From the NCBI RefSeq assembly GCF_000768065.1, contig NZ_JRKM01000001.1, forward strand, positions 3,330,001 through 3,394,000: 64,000 nt of DNA. The letters run 5' to 3'. Positions 52,659 to 62,386 of the stretch are shown piece by piece (the first letter of the stretch is position 1; each line of letters begins with the position of its first letter). The notes beneath the pieces are model-generated. The model saw only the letters and a list, made by a program, of their open reading frames with translations. It was not told the origin of the DNA and did not search any database. The stretch comes from Aquabacterium sp. NJ1 (GTDB lineage: Bacteria > Pseudomonadota > Gammaproteobacteria > Burkholderiales > Burkholderiaceae_C). A program made the translations under genes and the position numbers.

Positions 52659-53375
52659 TCAGCCTGGCCGGCGGCCTCGTGCGTTCGCCAGCAGCAGGCT
52701 GGCCAGGCCCAGCCCCATGAGCGCCATCGTGGATGGCTCGGGAACCGCTGCCGTGACCGATGCACCAGCTGCCGCCAGGGTCACCTTGTCGAAGGTGAAG
52801 CCCATGTTCGTGCAGGACGAGGCGAACGGGCAATTGCCCAGCACATAAAGGCTGGCGGACACCCCAGCCAATTGGCCCTTGGACAGCGCCTGGAGATAGT
52901 CGGCGGCGTCCGCACCCGTGCCCAAAGCCCCGGATGCAAAGTTGAGCTGGGCGCTGATCTTTGCGGCATAGTCGCCCACCGGCAGCATCGAGCTGGCAAT
53001 TTCGCTCAGGCCCAGGCTGGTCGGCGTGGCATGGCCCCAGGCATTGAATGACACGCTGCCTTCACCGGCCTGGCCCGCTTTCAGCGTGAGCGTGGCGGGG
53101 GTGTAGAGCGCGTCCACCACGGCGGGGTCGACCTGGAAGGTGAACACGGCCTTGTCACCCAAGGACAGCCCGCCGAAGCTGCTTGGGTACTGGTAGCTGG
53201 TCGTGTAGCTGGGCGGTTCGGGGCTGTAACCGGGCTGGGTCGGGGACGACTGAACCTCGTAGACCGTGCGCTGGATGTAGTTGAGCGAGCCCTCCAGCGT
53301 GACGGTCACCGGCGCGGCATGCGCTGCGGTGGCCAGAAAAAGCGATGCGGACAGGGCGTGTAGCCTTGCTTTCAT
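52659..53375 (-). CDS. PEP-CTERM sorting domain protein
   Basis: A 238-residue exported protein: signal MKARLHALSASLFLATAAHA, a beta-rich Tyr/Ser/Pro segment (residues 40-70), and a C-terminal VPEPSTM, hydrophobic helix (ALMGLGLASLLL) and basic end NARGRRPG. AAGGGAA precedes the ATG. Two Cys (NCPFASSC) could pair. Function unknown; exosortase-dependent anchoring or release is expected. It is divergent from msrP across a 207-bp gap in which no firm promoter was found. Confidence 0.87.
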   Translation of the reverse strand: MKARLHALSASLFLATAAHAAPVTVTLEGSLNYIQRTVYEVQSSPTQPGYSPEPPSYTTSYQYPSSFGGLSLGDKAVFTFQVDPAVVDALYTPATLTLKAGQAGEGSVSFNAWGHATPTSLGLSEIASSMLPVGDYAAKISAQLNFASGALGTGADAADYLQALSKGQLAGVSASLYVLGNCPFASSCTNMGFTFDKVTLAAAGASVTAAVPEPSTMALMGLGLASLLLANARGRRPG

Positions 53376-53582
53376 GTTGATTCCCTTGGATTTTTTGGAT
53401 GGTTGTGGTGCACGAACCTCGTCTAATGCAACTCGGTTGGCGCCACCGAATCATGCATGAGCACACAGGCGGAAAAAACCGTGTTTCCCCGGGATGTTCC
53501 CAAGGTGTAAGAATCTGGCCGGGATGGGCGACTGACGCAGTAAAGCATCTGGTGCACCCGATGCATCAACAGGAGTTTGAGC

Positions 53583-54629
53583 ATGGCCATGATCCGAACC
53601 TCACGTCATTTTTCGCACCCTGACAGCGGGATGACCCACGGCACGCCCAGCGAGATCACGCCCCGCGCGGTGTACGAGGGCCGTCGTGCCTGGCTGAAAC
53701 AGGCCGCTGTGGGTGGTGCCGCAGTGGGCTTGAACGCGGCCGCCGGGCTGTGGCTGGGCGACGAAGCGGAAGCGGCCACGGCTGCTGCCCCCCTGGTGGC
53801 GCGCCCGGGTGTGCTGGCGCCCTTGCCGGGTGTGCGCAGCACGGTGGCCGGTGCCTACGCCATGGACAAGGTCACGCCCTACGAGAAGGTGACCCGCTAC
53901 AACAACTTTTACGAGTTCGGCACCGACAAGGAAGACCCCTGGCAGAACGCCGGCACGCTCAAGCCCCGCCCCTGGACGCTGAGCATCGAAGGCGAGGTGG
54001 GCAAGCCTTTGAAATTGGGCCTGGACGACCTGCTCAAGCTGGGCGCCATGGAAGAGCGCATCTACCGCCTGCGCTGTGTGGAAGGCTGGTCCATGGTGAT
54101 CCCGTGGGTGGGCTACTCGTTGTCGACGCTGATCCAGCGGGCCGCGCCCACCAGCCGCGCCAAGTACGTCGAGTTCATCAGCCTGGCCGATGAAAAGCAG
54201 ATGCCGGGTGTGCGCTCCGGTGTGCTGGACTGGCCTTATGTGGAGGGCCTGCGCATCGACGAGGCCATGCACCCGTTGACCATGATGGCCTTTGGCCTGT
54301 ATGGCGAGGTGCTGCCCAACCAGAACGGGGCGCCGCTGCGCCTGGTCGTGCCCTGGAAGTACGGCTTCAAGAGCGCCAAGTCCATCGTGAAGATCCGCCT
54401 GGTCGACAAGGAGCCCGTGTCCTCGTGGACCAAGGCCAATGCGCGTGAATACGGCTTTTATTCGAACGTGAACCCGACGGTGGACCACCCACGCTGGAGC
54501 CAGGCCACCGAGCGCCGACTGGGCGAGGGCGGTTTCTTCGCACCTCGCAAACCGACCCTGATGTTCAATGGCTACGGTGCTCAGGTCGGGCAACTCTACG
54601 CCGGCATGGATTTGAAGAAGTACTACTGA
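53583..54629 (+). CDS. msrP: Protein-methionine-sulfoxide reductase catalytic subunit MsrP
   Basis: A 348-residue periplasmic molybdenum-cofactor protein (formerly YedY) that repairs oxidised Met in envelope proteins. Twin-arginine leader [20 protein letters not shown]; molybdenum-ligating C165 in [33 protein letters not shown] near the C-terminus. AGGAG lies seven bases upstream of ATG 53583. The stop overlaps the msrQ start by one base, so the two are translationally coupled. Confidence 0.95.
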   Translation: MAMIRTSRHFSHPDSGMTHGTPSEITPRAVYEGRRAWLKQAAVGGAAVGLNAAAGLWLGDEAEAATAAAPLVARPGVLAPLPGVRSTVAGAYAMDKVTPYEKVTRYNNFYEFGTDKEDPWQNAGTLKPRPWTLSIEGEVGKPLKLGLDDLLKLGAMEERIYRLRCVEGWSMVIPWVGYSLSTLIQRAAPTSRAKYVEFISLADEKQMPGVRSGVLDWPYVEGLRIDEAMHPLTMMAFGLYGEVLPNQNGAPLRLVVPWKYGFKSAKSIVKIRLVDKEPVSSWTKANAREYGFYSNVNPTVDHPRWSQATERRLGEGGFFAPRKPTLMFNGYGAQVGQLYAGMDLKKYY

Positions 54630-55261
54630 TGACCCTTTCTACCTTGAACCAGTGGCTGCTCAAGCCTTGGGTGAAGCCGCTGCTGTGGCTGCTGTGTGCC
54701 GTGCCCTTTGCGGGCCTGATGGTGGGCCTGGCCACCGACAAGCTGGGCGCCAACCCGGCTGAAAAGCTCATCCGCGAAACCGGCGAGTGGACGCTGCGCT
54801 GGCTGTGGTTGACCCTGGCCGTGTCACCTTTGCGTGAGGTGGCTTCGCTGCCCGCCGTGTTGCGCTACCGGCGCGCACTGGGTGTGACAGCCTTCGTGTA
54901 CGCGGTGCTGCACTTCCTGGCCTATGCCTGGCTGGACAAGGGCCTGGTGCTCGACGACATCATCAAGGACGTCTACAAGCGCAACTTCATCCTGGTGGGC
55001 GTGGCGGCGCTGCTGCTGATGACCCCGCTGGCGCTGACCTCGTTCAATGCGGCCATCCGCAAGCTCGGTGGCAAGCGCTGGCAGGCGCTGCACAAGCTGG
55101 TCTATGCCGTGGCCCTGCTGGGCCTGCTGCACTTCTACTGGAAGAAGGCGGCGAAGAACGATGTGGGCGAGGTCATGGTCTATGCGGTGATCCTGGCCGT
55201 GCTGCTGGGTTGGCGTGCGATGCGCAAGGGCGGCATCATGGCGATGCTGCGTACGCGCTGA
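54629..55261 (+). CDS. msrQ: MsrPQ heme-binding membrane subunit MsrQ
   Basis: A 210-residue b-type heme membrane protein (formerly YedZ) with six helices that passes electrons from the quinone pool to MsrP. Heme-ligand His candidates lie in YAVLHFLAYAW, LHKLVYAVALLGLLHFYW. The family start region (RETGEWTLRWLWLTLAVSPLR) is clear. It follows msrP with a one-base overlap. Confidence 0.94.
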   Translation: MTLSTLNQWLLKPWVKPLLWLLCAVPFAGLMVGLATDKLGANPAEKLIRETGEWTLRWLWLTLAVSPLREVASLPAVLRYRRALGVTAFVYAVLHFLAYAWLDKGLVLDDIIKDVYKRNFILVGVAALLLMTPLALTSFNAAIRKLGGKRWQALHKLVYAVALLGLLHFYWKKAAKNDVGEVMVYAVILAVLLGWRAMRKGGIMAMLRTR

Positions 55262-55283
55262 TGGGCCACACGGAGGATCGTTG

Positions 55284-56339
55284 ATGAGTCAGACCCTGCG
55301 CGAACTGCTGTCCATCGAGCTGCCCATCTTCCAGGCGCCCATGGCGGGTGTGCAGGGCAGTGCCTTGGCGATGGCGGTGAGCGGTGCAGGGGGCTTGGGC
55401 TCCTTGCCTTGCGCGATGTTGTCGCCCGATGCCATGCGCCAGGAGTTGGCGGCCATGCAGTCGGCACTGGATGGCAGGCCATACAACGTCAACTTCTTTT
55501 GCCACACCCCGCCGGTTGCGGACGCCGCTGCCGAGCAGCGCTGGCGTGAAGCCCTGGCGCCGTATTTCGACGAGTTTGGCGTGGATGTCTCGCAGATCCC
55601 TGTCGGGCCGGGGCGACTGCCCTTCAGCCATGAGGCGGCCGATGTGCTCGAAGCTTTCAAGCCACCGGTGGTGAGCTTCCACTTCGGTCTGCCGGACGCG
55701 AGCTTGCTGGCGCGCGTGCGCGGCTGGGGCGCCAAGGTGCTGTCATCTGCGACGACGGTGGAAGAAGCGCGCTGGCTGGCCGATCGCGGCGTGGACGCCA
55801 TCATTGCCCAGGGTGCCGAGGCGGGCGGGCACCGTGGCATGTTCCTCACCGATGAGCTCGGCACGCAGGTGGGCACGATGGCCCTGGTGCGGCAGATCGC
55901 GCAAGCCGTGAAGGTGCCCGTGATCGCGGCGGGTGGCATGGCCGATGCCGAAGGGGTGGCGGCCGCCCTGCAACTGGGCGCTGCGGGTGTGCAGGTCGGG
56001 ACGGCCTACCTGCTGTGCCCGGAGGCCACCACCACGGCCATCCACCGGGCGGCCTTGCAAAGCGAGTCGGCCCGGCACACGGCCTTCACCAACCTGTTCA
56101 CGGGGCGGCCGGCGCGCGGCATCGTCAACCGCTTCTTGCGCGAGATGGGGCCCATGAGCCCCTTGGCGCCCGCGTTTCCCCTGGCGACGGCTGCGGTCGG
56201 GCCTTTGCGTGCCGCGGCCGAAAAGCAAGGCCTGGGGGACTTCTCGCCCTTGTGGGCCGGGCAGAACGTCGGCGGTTGCCGCGCGGTGCCTGCCGCGCAG
56301 CTCACCCGTGACCTGGTTCGCCTGATTGACCAGCGCTGA
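55284..56339 (+). CDS. Nitronate monooxygenase family flavoprotein
   Basis: A 351-residue FMN TIM-barrel enzyme of the nitronate monooxygenase / 2-nitropropane dioxygenase family. PIFQAPMAGVQGSALAMAVSGAGGLGSLP forms the first FMN loop, AQGAEAGGHRGMF contains the likely catalytic His, and PVIAAGGMADAEGVAAALQLGAAGVQVGTAYL binds phosphate. GGAGGA precedes ATG 55284. It lies 22 bases after msrQ and may share its message. It would detoxify propionate-3-nitronate. Confidence 0.9.
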   Translation: MSQTLRELLSIELPIFQAPMAGVQGSALAMAVSGAGGLGSLPCAMLSPDAMRQELAAMQSALDGRPYNVNFFCHTPPVADAAAEQRWREALAPYFDEFGVDVSQIPVGPGRLPFSHEAADVLEAFKPPVVSFHFGLPDASLLARVRGWGAKVLSSATTVEEARWLADRGVDAIIAQGAEAGGHRGMFLTDELGTQVGTMALVRQIAQAVKVPVIAAGGMADAEGVAAALQLGAAGVQVGTAYLLCPEATTTAIHRAALQSESARHTAFTNLFTGRPARGIVNRFLREMGPMSPLAPAFPLATAAVGPLRAAAEKQGLGDFSPLWAGQNVGGCRAVPAAQLTRDLVRLIDQR

Positions 56340-56378
56340 TCGCGTCCCCGGGCTGGCCTGCCTGGGTGCGAGGCGACA

Positions 56379-57380
56379 ATGTCACCCATGATCGACCTGT
56401 TGCTGCTGTTCATTCCCTTCTTTGCGCTGGTCTTGCTGGGCTGGGCCGCAGCGCGCCGCGGCGTGGTGCCGATGGATGGCATCGGTTCGCTCAACAGCTT
56501 CGTGCTGTATTTCGGCCTGTCGGCCATGGTGTTCCGGCTCAGCGCCAGCGGTGCCTTGATGCAAGAGGGCCTGCTGGGCCTCTTGCTGGCTTATGGCGTG
56601 GCGGGTGTGGTGGTCACGGCGCTGGCCTTGGTCTGGGCGGTGCGGGCGGGGCTGGTGCGCCGTGATGGCGGGTTGGTGGCCCTGGTCACGGCCTTTCCCA
56701 ACACGGGCTTCCTGGGCCTGCCCTTGCTGACCGGTTTGCTGGGCCCGCAGGCCGCCGGCCCCGTGGCGGCAACGCTGATCGTGGATGTGCTGCTGCTCAG
56801 CTCACTTTGCCTGGCCTGGGCACACTCGCATGCCGCACAGGACGCGCCGGGGGACGACCCGCAAGAGGTGTGGCACGCGGTGCAGGCTTCGCTCAAAGGG
56901 GCTTTGCGCAACCCGCTGTTGTGGTCCATGGCCGTGGGCATGGCGTTCGCCGCGCTGCACTGGCATTTGCCCAAGCCGGTGGACGAGACCGTGCGCCTGC
57001 TGGGCCTGTCGGCCACGCCCACGGCCTTGTTCACGCTGGGTGCCATCCTGGCGCGGGCGCAGATGCAGCCTTCGCATGGGGATGTGGCCCTGCCCGGCAT
57101 CCAGGTGCCGGCCGTGCTCAAGCTGGTGGTTCACCCCATGCTGGTCTGCGCGGTGGGTTGGGGCCTGCACCGCGCGGGCGTGACCCTGATCGATACCGGC
57201 CTGCTGACCGTGACGATGGCGGCGGCCCTGCCCTCAGCCAGCAATGTGTCGATGCTGGCCGAGCGTGAGCGGGCGAATACCGCATTGGTCGCGCGCGTGA
57301 TCCTGTGGACGACGGCCTTGGCTCTTGTGAGCGTGGCCTTGTGGGCGCATGGATTGGGGGTTCAGGCAGCCGCAGCCTGA
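56379..57380 (+). CDS. AEC family transporter
   Basis: A 333-residue membrane protein with ten predicted helices in two sets of five, as in auxin-efflux-carrier family permeases. LNSFVLYFGLSAMVFRL near the N-terminus and VTAFPNTGFLGLPLL (the NTGFLG loop) are typical; the repeat partner is LPSASNVSMLAERERAN near the end. Members export organic anions. Its last 19 bases overlap the convergent TPR-ATP-grasp gene. Substrate unknown. Confidence 0.9.
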   Translation: MSPMIDLLLLFIPFFALVLLGWAAARRGVVPMDGIGSLNSFVLYFGLSAMVFRLSASGALMQEGLLGLLLAYGVAGVVVTALALVWAVRAGLVRRDGGLVALVTAFPNTGFLGLPLLTGLLGPQAAGPVAATLIVDVLLLSSLCLAWAHSHAAQDAPGDDPQEVWHAVQASLKGALRNPLLWSMAVGMAFAALHWHLPKPVDETVRLLGLSATPTALFTLGAILARAQMQPSHGDVALPGIQVPAVLKLVVHPMLVCAVGWGLHRAGVTLIDTGLLTVTMAAALPSASNVSMLAERERANTALVARVILWTTALALVSVALWAHGLGVQAAAA

Positions 57381-59209
57381 ATGGCGTTGGCGCGGCGGCT
57401 GACCATGGCGTTGAACGCAGCCTTGATGCGGGCCACGTGGGGGTTCTTGTAGACGAAGTCCGGGTCCTGCTCGTCGTGCACGAGCATGGTGGCATTGACT
57501 TCAAACACGAGCAGGCGCCCGTCATGATCGATGCCGCAATCGATACCGCCGTAGTCCAAGCCCGTGGATGAGAAGATCGCCTGCAGCGCCTGCCAGCTTT
57601 GCGCATGGAACACGCGCTGGGGCTGGTCGAGAAACGCCGCTTCTTCCTGGCGCTTCCAGGCTTGCTGGCCCATGTCCGTGCGGAAGTGGTGGACCATCCA
57701 GTCCTCGTGAATCGCCAGGTGGTAAGGCAGGATCTCCCCGTCGATGCAGATCAGGCGGTATTTGCGGTAGCACCCGTCGCTGGAGCGGTAGTCCACGAAT
57801 TCGGTGACGTAGTACTGGCCCTCGCCGTGTTCGTTCAGGAAGCCCAGCAGTTGCACCCAGTTGTCGACCTTGGCGAAGGCGTCGCCACCATGGTTGCCGG
57901 TTTGCCTGACCAGCATGGGCATGCTGAAGCCATCGAGCCGCTGTAGCACCGCGGCGTTGACCAGTTCGGCCTGGCTCAGCCTGCGGGTGAGGGGCATCTT
58001 GCAGCCGGGAATGTCCTTGAGGCTCTGGGCGATGGATTCGCGGTCCGTGCGCAGAATCACGCGCGGGTGGTTGATGATGGGCAGGTTCAATGCATCGGCC
58101 AGGGCCAGCGTGTCGGGCAGGATCTCGGCCCCGTTGTCTGCGTCCGCGATGATGTTGATCACCACCTTCGCCTTGGCGCGCAGCATGGCGATGTCGGGCG
58201 GGCTGTCAGGCAGGACGCAGTAGAAGTGCCGGTTGTAAGGGGTGTCGCTGGTCAGGTAGTTGACGGGGGTGCTGCCAGCGCCGGGGGTGTCGAGCAACAG
58301 GGCGTCAAAGGTCGGTGGCACCTGGTTGGCCGGCCAGGTGACCAGGGGCCGAAGTGCCTGTGCCTGGCGAAAGCAGGTGCGCCATTGCGCGGGCGTGCCC
58401 GTGCGCAGCAGGGCGTTGCCCAGGTCGATGTGGGCGTCAGGGTTGTCGGGGGTGAGTTGCACGGCCCGGGTCAGGCAGGCAATGGCTTGTGCATCATGCT
58501 GCCCCATGAGGGTGAGCAGGCGGCCCATGCAGCGCAGGGCGATCGGCGAGTCCGGGTAGAGCGTCAGTGCCTGCTGATAGGCGGCACGGGCTTCTTCCAG
58601 GCGTTTCGTGTCCAGCAGGGTGAGGCCGAGGTTGAGCCAGGCATCCAGGTTGGCGGGCGCCAGGGCGAGTGCTTGCTGAAAGTGCGAGCACGCCAGCTCA
58701 AACTGCTTGAGGTGGCGGTAGGTGTTACCCAGGTTGTTGTGGGTGGCGGGTGATGCGGCGTTGACGCGCAGCGCTTGCTGCAAGACGGCTTCCGCCTGTG
58801 CGGGGCGCCCCGTGGCGTTGAGCAGCGTGGCGAGGTTGTTCAGGTTTTCGGTGGAGCGCGGGTCAAGTTCAACGGACCGCCGGTAGTGCCGCTCGGCTTG
58901 TTCGAATTGCCCGAGGTTGAACAAGGCCAGCCCGAGGTCGCCGTGTTTGTCCGCTTCGTTGGGGGCGATTTGGACAGCGCGCTGCAGGGCTTGCGCGGCC
59001 TCCTGGTTGCGCCCTTGTTGCAGCAAGGCCTTGCCCCTGGCCAGCCAGGCCAGGGCGTTGTTCGGGTACTGCTGGGTGAGGGCTCTGGCCTTCGCTTCCA
59101 GTTGAGGCCAGTTGGCGGTATTGAACAAGGCCACCAGTTCATTGACCGCGGTCTGCGGGATGATCGTGGTGATGCGTGCAGGTGCGGCGTGGCCGGTCTT
59201 ATATCGCAT
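57362..59209 (-). CDS. TPR-ATP-grasp fusion protein
   Basis: A 615-residue protein in two halves. Residues about 15-300 are tandem TPR units (ALAWLARGKALLQQGRNQEA, ADKHGDLGLALFNLGQFEQA, ATHNNLGNTYRHLKQFELA and others). Residues about 320-600 look like an ATP-grasp ligase: MPMLVRQTGNHGGDAFAKVDN, YRLICIDGEILPYHLAI and GGIDCGIDHDGRLLVFEVNATM with the metal-binding Glu-Asn. ATP-grasp ligases join a carboxylate to an amine through an acyl phosphate. It is the last gene of a minus-strand operon, overlapping the PLP gene upstream by 11 bases. Confidence 0.82.
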   Translation of the reverse strand: MRYKTGHAAPARITTIIPQTAVNELVALFNTANWPQLEAKARALTQQYPNNALAWLARGKALLQQGRNQEAAQALQRAVQIAPNEADKHGDLGLALFNLGQFEQAERHYRRSVELDPRSTENLNNLATLLNATGRPAQAEAVLQQALRVNAASPATHNNLGNTYRHLKQFELACSHFQQALALAPANLDAWLNLGLTLLDTKRLEEARAAYQQALTLYPDSPIALRCMGRLLTLMGQHDAQAIACLTRAVQLTPDNPDAHIDLGNALLRTGTPAQWRTCFRQAQALRPLVTWPANQVPPTFDALLLDTPGAGSTPVNYLTSDTPYNRHFYCVLPDSPPDIAMLRAKAKVVINIIADADNGAEILPDTLALADALNLPIINHPRVILRTDRESIAQSLKDIPGCKMPLTRRLSQAELVNAAVLQRLDGFSMPMLVRQTGNHGGDAFAKVDNWVQLLGFLNEHGEGQYYVTEFVDYRSSDGCYRKYRLICIDGEILPYHLAIHEDWMVHHFRTDMGQQAWKRQEEAAFLDQPQRVFHAQSWQALQAIFSSTGLDYGGIDCGIDHDGRLLVFEVNATMLVHDEQDPDFVYKNPHVARIKAAFNAMVSRRANAIQAAAA

Positions 59210-60785
59210 GAACGTCTTCCTTGTAGATCAGGGTGGATGACTGGAGCAGCCACTCGGCCTTGTCCAGTACCAACATCGCCCTTTGAAGCACGCGCTCGGC
59301 ATGGCTGCCGCTGCCTGACAGCGCCTCCACCACGAGCCGGCTGCTGATGCTCAGGCGCAGCGCGCTGACGGGTACGCCCTGGCGCGTGCCGCAGGGAACA
59401 GGTTGCCCCAGCTGGCAGCGCGTGCGCGCGCGCTGGGCCTCGCGTGCGGGGGCGTCTGGCGGGCAGATGTCGGAGAGGTCCGTCTGCAGGAGGTGGTAAA
59501 CCCGTTGCGTTTGTGCGCGGGTCAGTGGCGTGCGACGCCCCTCGGCATCGGCCCCATACAGCACGAAGGAAAAAATGGTGGGCAGCGTGTCCCAACTGGA
59601 TGGGGTGTTCAACTCAGGGCGGCCGAGCCCGTGTGTGGCCAGGGATTCGAAGGTTTCGCTGCTGTCCAGGCGGCGCTGGATGGCGTTGCCGAACACCCGC
59701 AACAGGTGGCGTGTGTGCCCTTGCGGGATGCGCTTGAAGGCGCGCAGTTCGGCCAGTGCGGCTTTCCAGCGCAGGAGCAGGCCAAAGTTGGCCGTGTCGG
59801 GCAGCAAGTGTCGATCAGGCCAGTGCGCGGGCCAGTCGGCACGGGCACAGTGTCCGGACAGTGCACGCATGGAGCTGGGGGTGCCTCGCTTGGTTGGCCA
59901 GGCGGCAGGCACGAACAGGGCGCCGCAAAACGAGGGGCCCGTCAGGAACTTGGAGCCCGTGACGGCGACGAGGCAGCCTTGGCGCAGGTAGGCGCTCAAG
60001 GTGGCCCCGGACAGCCGGAACTGGCTGGCATCAACCAGCACGGTGACGGTGTCGGGCCATTGCTGTTTCAGGCTGATGGCAAAACCAGGGCCAGGCGCCA
60101 GCATGCCGGTTTTGGAGACATCCAGGGTCACGAGCAGCACAGCTTGCCCCGCGAGGACGGCACGGCGTACCCAGGTTTCGATCTCGGCGTGGACATCGGC
60201 CTGGGGACGCGGCTGCCCGTCCGGCTGGCGCAAGGCGACCTGGACAAGTTGAGGCTCCTGCCCCGCGGGCTTGACGGGGGCGCCGACCGTGCCCGCCCGA
60301 CCCTGTGCCGTGTGGCGGCCAAAGTGCCGCATGCGCAGGGCGTTGGTCACGCCGCTGCCCGTTTCCGTCGGGTCCATCATGATCACCATGGGGGCGTGCT
60401 GACCGCGTCGGGTGACCAGGTGGGTGGCGATCAGGTGGAGGTCGGTGCCGGATGCCGCGAACAGCACGTCGGGTTCGGGCAGGTCGCCGAGGTCGCACAG
60501 CGTCAGCAGTTCTTCACGGATGGCCTGCAGTTCAGCCTGGTAGAGCTGGGCGGCCGGCTGCTCGGGTGATGCGGCCATCAGCTTGCGCCGCAATTGATCT
60601 GCAGCGGCAAAGCCCCGCCTGGAGACCGAGCTGGCCGTGCTTGACCCGAATGCCGCCAGATCGGGGTCAGGTGTGGGGCGGCATCCGTATTTGTTGACGC
60701 CCAGAGCGGGATCAAGGTCCAGCCGTTCGTCGCCGCCTTGCAGCAGGAGGCTGGCCGTGCTGTGCGGATCGGCTTTCCTGGTCAT
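59199..60785 (-). CDS. PLP-dependent aminotransferase/decarboxylase-fold protein
   Basis: A 528-residue fold type I PLP enzyme of unclear subfamily. LFAASGTDLHLIATHLV is the cofactor phosphate loop, VTLDVSKTGML and VLVDASQFRLSG give the PLP-ring Asp, and VTGSKFLTGPSFCGALFVP carries the likely Schiff-base Lys. The N-terminal NKYGCRPTPDPDLAAFGSSTASSVSRRGF is not one I can assign. It overlaps the decarboxylase by four bases and the TPR-ATP-grasp gene by 11, so the three are surely one operon. Confidence 0.78.
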   Translation of the reverse strand: MTRKADPHSTASLLLQGGDERLDLDPALGVNKYGCRPTPDPDLAAFGSSTASSVSRRGFAAADQLRRKLMAASPEQPAAQLYQAELQAIREELLTLCDLGDLPEPDVLFAASGTDLHLIATHLVTRRGQHAPMVIMMDPTETGSGVTNALRMRHFGRHTAQGRAGTVGAPVKPAGQEPQLVQVALRQPDGQPRPQADVHAEIETWVRRAVLAGQAVLLVTLDVSKTGMLAPGPGFAISLKQQWPDTVTVLVDASQFRLSGATLSAYLRQGCLVAVTGSKFLTGPSFCGALFVPAAWPTKRGTPSSMRALSGHCARADWPAHWPDRHLLPDTANFGLLLRWKAALAELRAFKRIPQGHTRHLLRVFGNAIQRRLDSSETFESLATHGLGRPELNTPSSWDTLPTIFSFVLYGADAEGRRTPLTRAQTQRVYHLLQTDLSDICPPDAPAREAQRARTRCQLGQPVPCGTRQGVPVSALRLSISSRLVVEALSGSGSHAERVLQRAMLVLDKAEWLLQSSTLIYKEDVHAI

Positions 60786-62245
60786 GCCTGCTCACCCTGT
60801 GCAGCCCGTGACATGGTCAGCCTGTCGCCTTCGGCGAGCGTGGCCTGTAGCAGGGTGTCGATGTCTGCCATCGTGGTCCGGTGGTTCACGATGGCGGCGC
60901 GGATGGCGAATCGACCCTCCACCATGGTGGAGGAGGGCAGGCAGACGCCGGATGATTGCAATGCCAGCACAAGCTGGGCATTGATCTGATCGGGATGGGC
61001 GCAGCGGTACCGGAAGCAGACGATGTTCAGGGTGACGGGCGCCAGCAATTCCAGCCGGGGTTCGTCTCGCACACGTTGGGCCAGCGCTTGAGCGAGTTCA
61101 CAGGTGCCCGCGATGACCTGCCCGAGCCGGTCGCTGCCATAGACCTTGAACGTGAACCAGGTCTTGAGCGCGCGAAAGCCCCGGGAAAGATCGGGGCCCA
61201 GGTCGCAAGGCCAGAGGGTGCCTGCGCTTGGTCCCTGGCATTCTCGGCGCAGATAGGCGGCAGGCGCGGCGAACGTGGCCTGGTGGGCTTGGCCGTCCCT
61301 GACGAGCAGGAACCCGGCGTCATAGGGCACTTGTCCCCATTTGTGGAAGTCGAAGGCGATGGAATCCGCTTCTTCGATGCCACGCAGGAGGGGCGCAATG
61401 GCGGGTGAGAGCATGCCCAGGGCGCCATACGCACCGTCCACGTGAAACCACATGCCGTGGGCTTGGGCCAGTCGGGCGATGGCATGCAGCTCGTCCACGG
61501 CCCCGACGTCCACCGAGCCGGCGGTACCGATGACGAGAAAGGGCGTCAGGCCGGCGGCCTTGTCCTGTTCGATCTGGGCTTCGAGCGCGGCCAGGTCCAT
61601 CTGATGCCGGGCGTTGACGGGCATGCGCCGCAGGGCGTCCGTGCCCAGGCCGCACAGGTCCATGGCCTGGGCGACACAGCCATGTGCCGCGCTGGAGGTA
61701 TAGGCCACCAGTTTGCCGCTCGTCTGCGGGACGCCTTGTTGCCGAACCGTCGGGCCTGCAGCCTGGTGGCGTGCCACCAGGACGGCCATGAGGTTGGCCA
61801 TGGACGTGCCGGTGACAAACAGGCCGCTGGCGGTGGTGGGGAAGCCGAAGAGGTCGCGCATCCAGTGGCAAACCTGGCGCTCCAGCTCGACCGGCGCTTG
61901 CTGGCGACCGCCGACGTTGGCGTTGAGGCCGGCTGCGAGCATGTCGGCCACCATGCCAACGGCCGTGCCACCGCCTTGTACCCATCCCATGAAGGCAGGG
62001 TGGGCATTGAGGCAGGTATAGGGCAGGATCTCGGTGAGGAACTGTTGATGGACGTCGGCCAGCTCGCTGGGCGCCTCGGGGAGGGAGGCCGCCCGTGCTT
62101 GTGCCACGCCAGGTGGGGTGGGCTGCCAGACCGGTCGCTGCCGGATGTCCTGGGAAAAGTCCAGGATGTCGTCGAGCATGCGGTGCGCCTGGGCGCGAAA
62201 GCCCTGCCAATCGGACGGATCCAGTCCTTGTGCTGATGCGACCAC
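60782..62245 (-). CDS. Pyridoxal-dependent (aromatic-amino-acid-type) decarboxylase
   Basis: A 487-residue group II amino acid decarboxylase. Motifs: HPAFMGWVQGGGTAVGMVADML, FVTGTSMANLMAV, AAHGCVAQAMDL, WFHVDGAYGALGML (PLP-binding Asp) and DSIAFDFHKWGQVPYDAGF with the Schiff-base Lys. Family members act on aromatic amino acids, glutamate or 2,4-diaminobutyrate; the substrate is not readable here. GTAAGGAGCAAGG precedes the start. It heads the operon, 141 bases after the GGDEF gene. Confidence 0.9.
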   Translation of the reverse strand: MVASAQGLDPSDWQGFRAQAHRMLDDILDFSQDIRQRPVWQPTPPGVAQARAASLPEAPSELADVHQQFLTEILPYTCLNAHPAFMGWVQGGGTAVGMVADMLAAGLNANVGGRQQAPVELERQVCHWMRDLFGFPTTASGLFVTGTSMANLMAVLVARHQAAGPTVRQQGVPQTSGKLVAYTSSAAHGCVAQAMDLCGLGTDALRRMPVNARHQMDLAALEAQIEQDKAAGLTPFLVIGTAGSVDVGAVDELHAIARLAQAHGMWFHVDGAYGALGMLSPAIAPLLRGIEEADSIAFDFHKWGQVPYDAGFLLVRDGQAHQATFAAPAAYLRRECQGPSAGTLWPCDLGPDLSRGFRALKTWFTFKVYGSDRLGQVIAGTCELAQALAQRVRDEPRLELLAPVTLNIVCFRYRCAHPDQINAQLVLALQSSGVCLPSSTMVEGRFAIRAAIVNHRTTMADIDTLLQATLAEGDRLTMSRAAQGEQA

Positions 62246-62299
62246 CCTTGCTCCTTACCCGGAAAGTTAGCTGCCCCGATTCTTGCGGTTTCGCAGGGG

Positions 62300-62321
62300 G
62301 CGCCATCCACGTAAATGGCGC
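62300..62321. promoter_or_regulatory. Inverted repeat upstream of decarboxylase operon
   Basis: GCGCCAT-N8-ATGGCGC is a perfect seven-base dyad 55 bases before the decarboxylase start. It may be an operator or a leader hairpin. A second perfect dyad, TTTGTACAAA, lies at 62351-62360. No convincing -35/-10 pair was identified. Confidence 0.45.
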
Positions 62322-62386
62322 GCCGGGAAGGGCTAGTTCATGCCTTTGTATTTGTACAAAACTAAATGGGCGCGGGTCACCCGGGG

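Noticed and set aside
62300..62321. Terminator for the GGDEF gene
   Set aside because: The dyad lies 66 bases past the stop and is followed on the minus strand by CCCCCTGCG rather than a U-tract.
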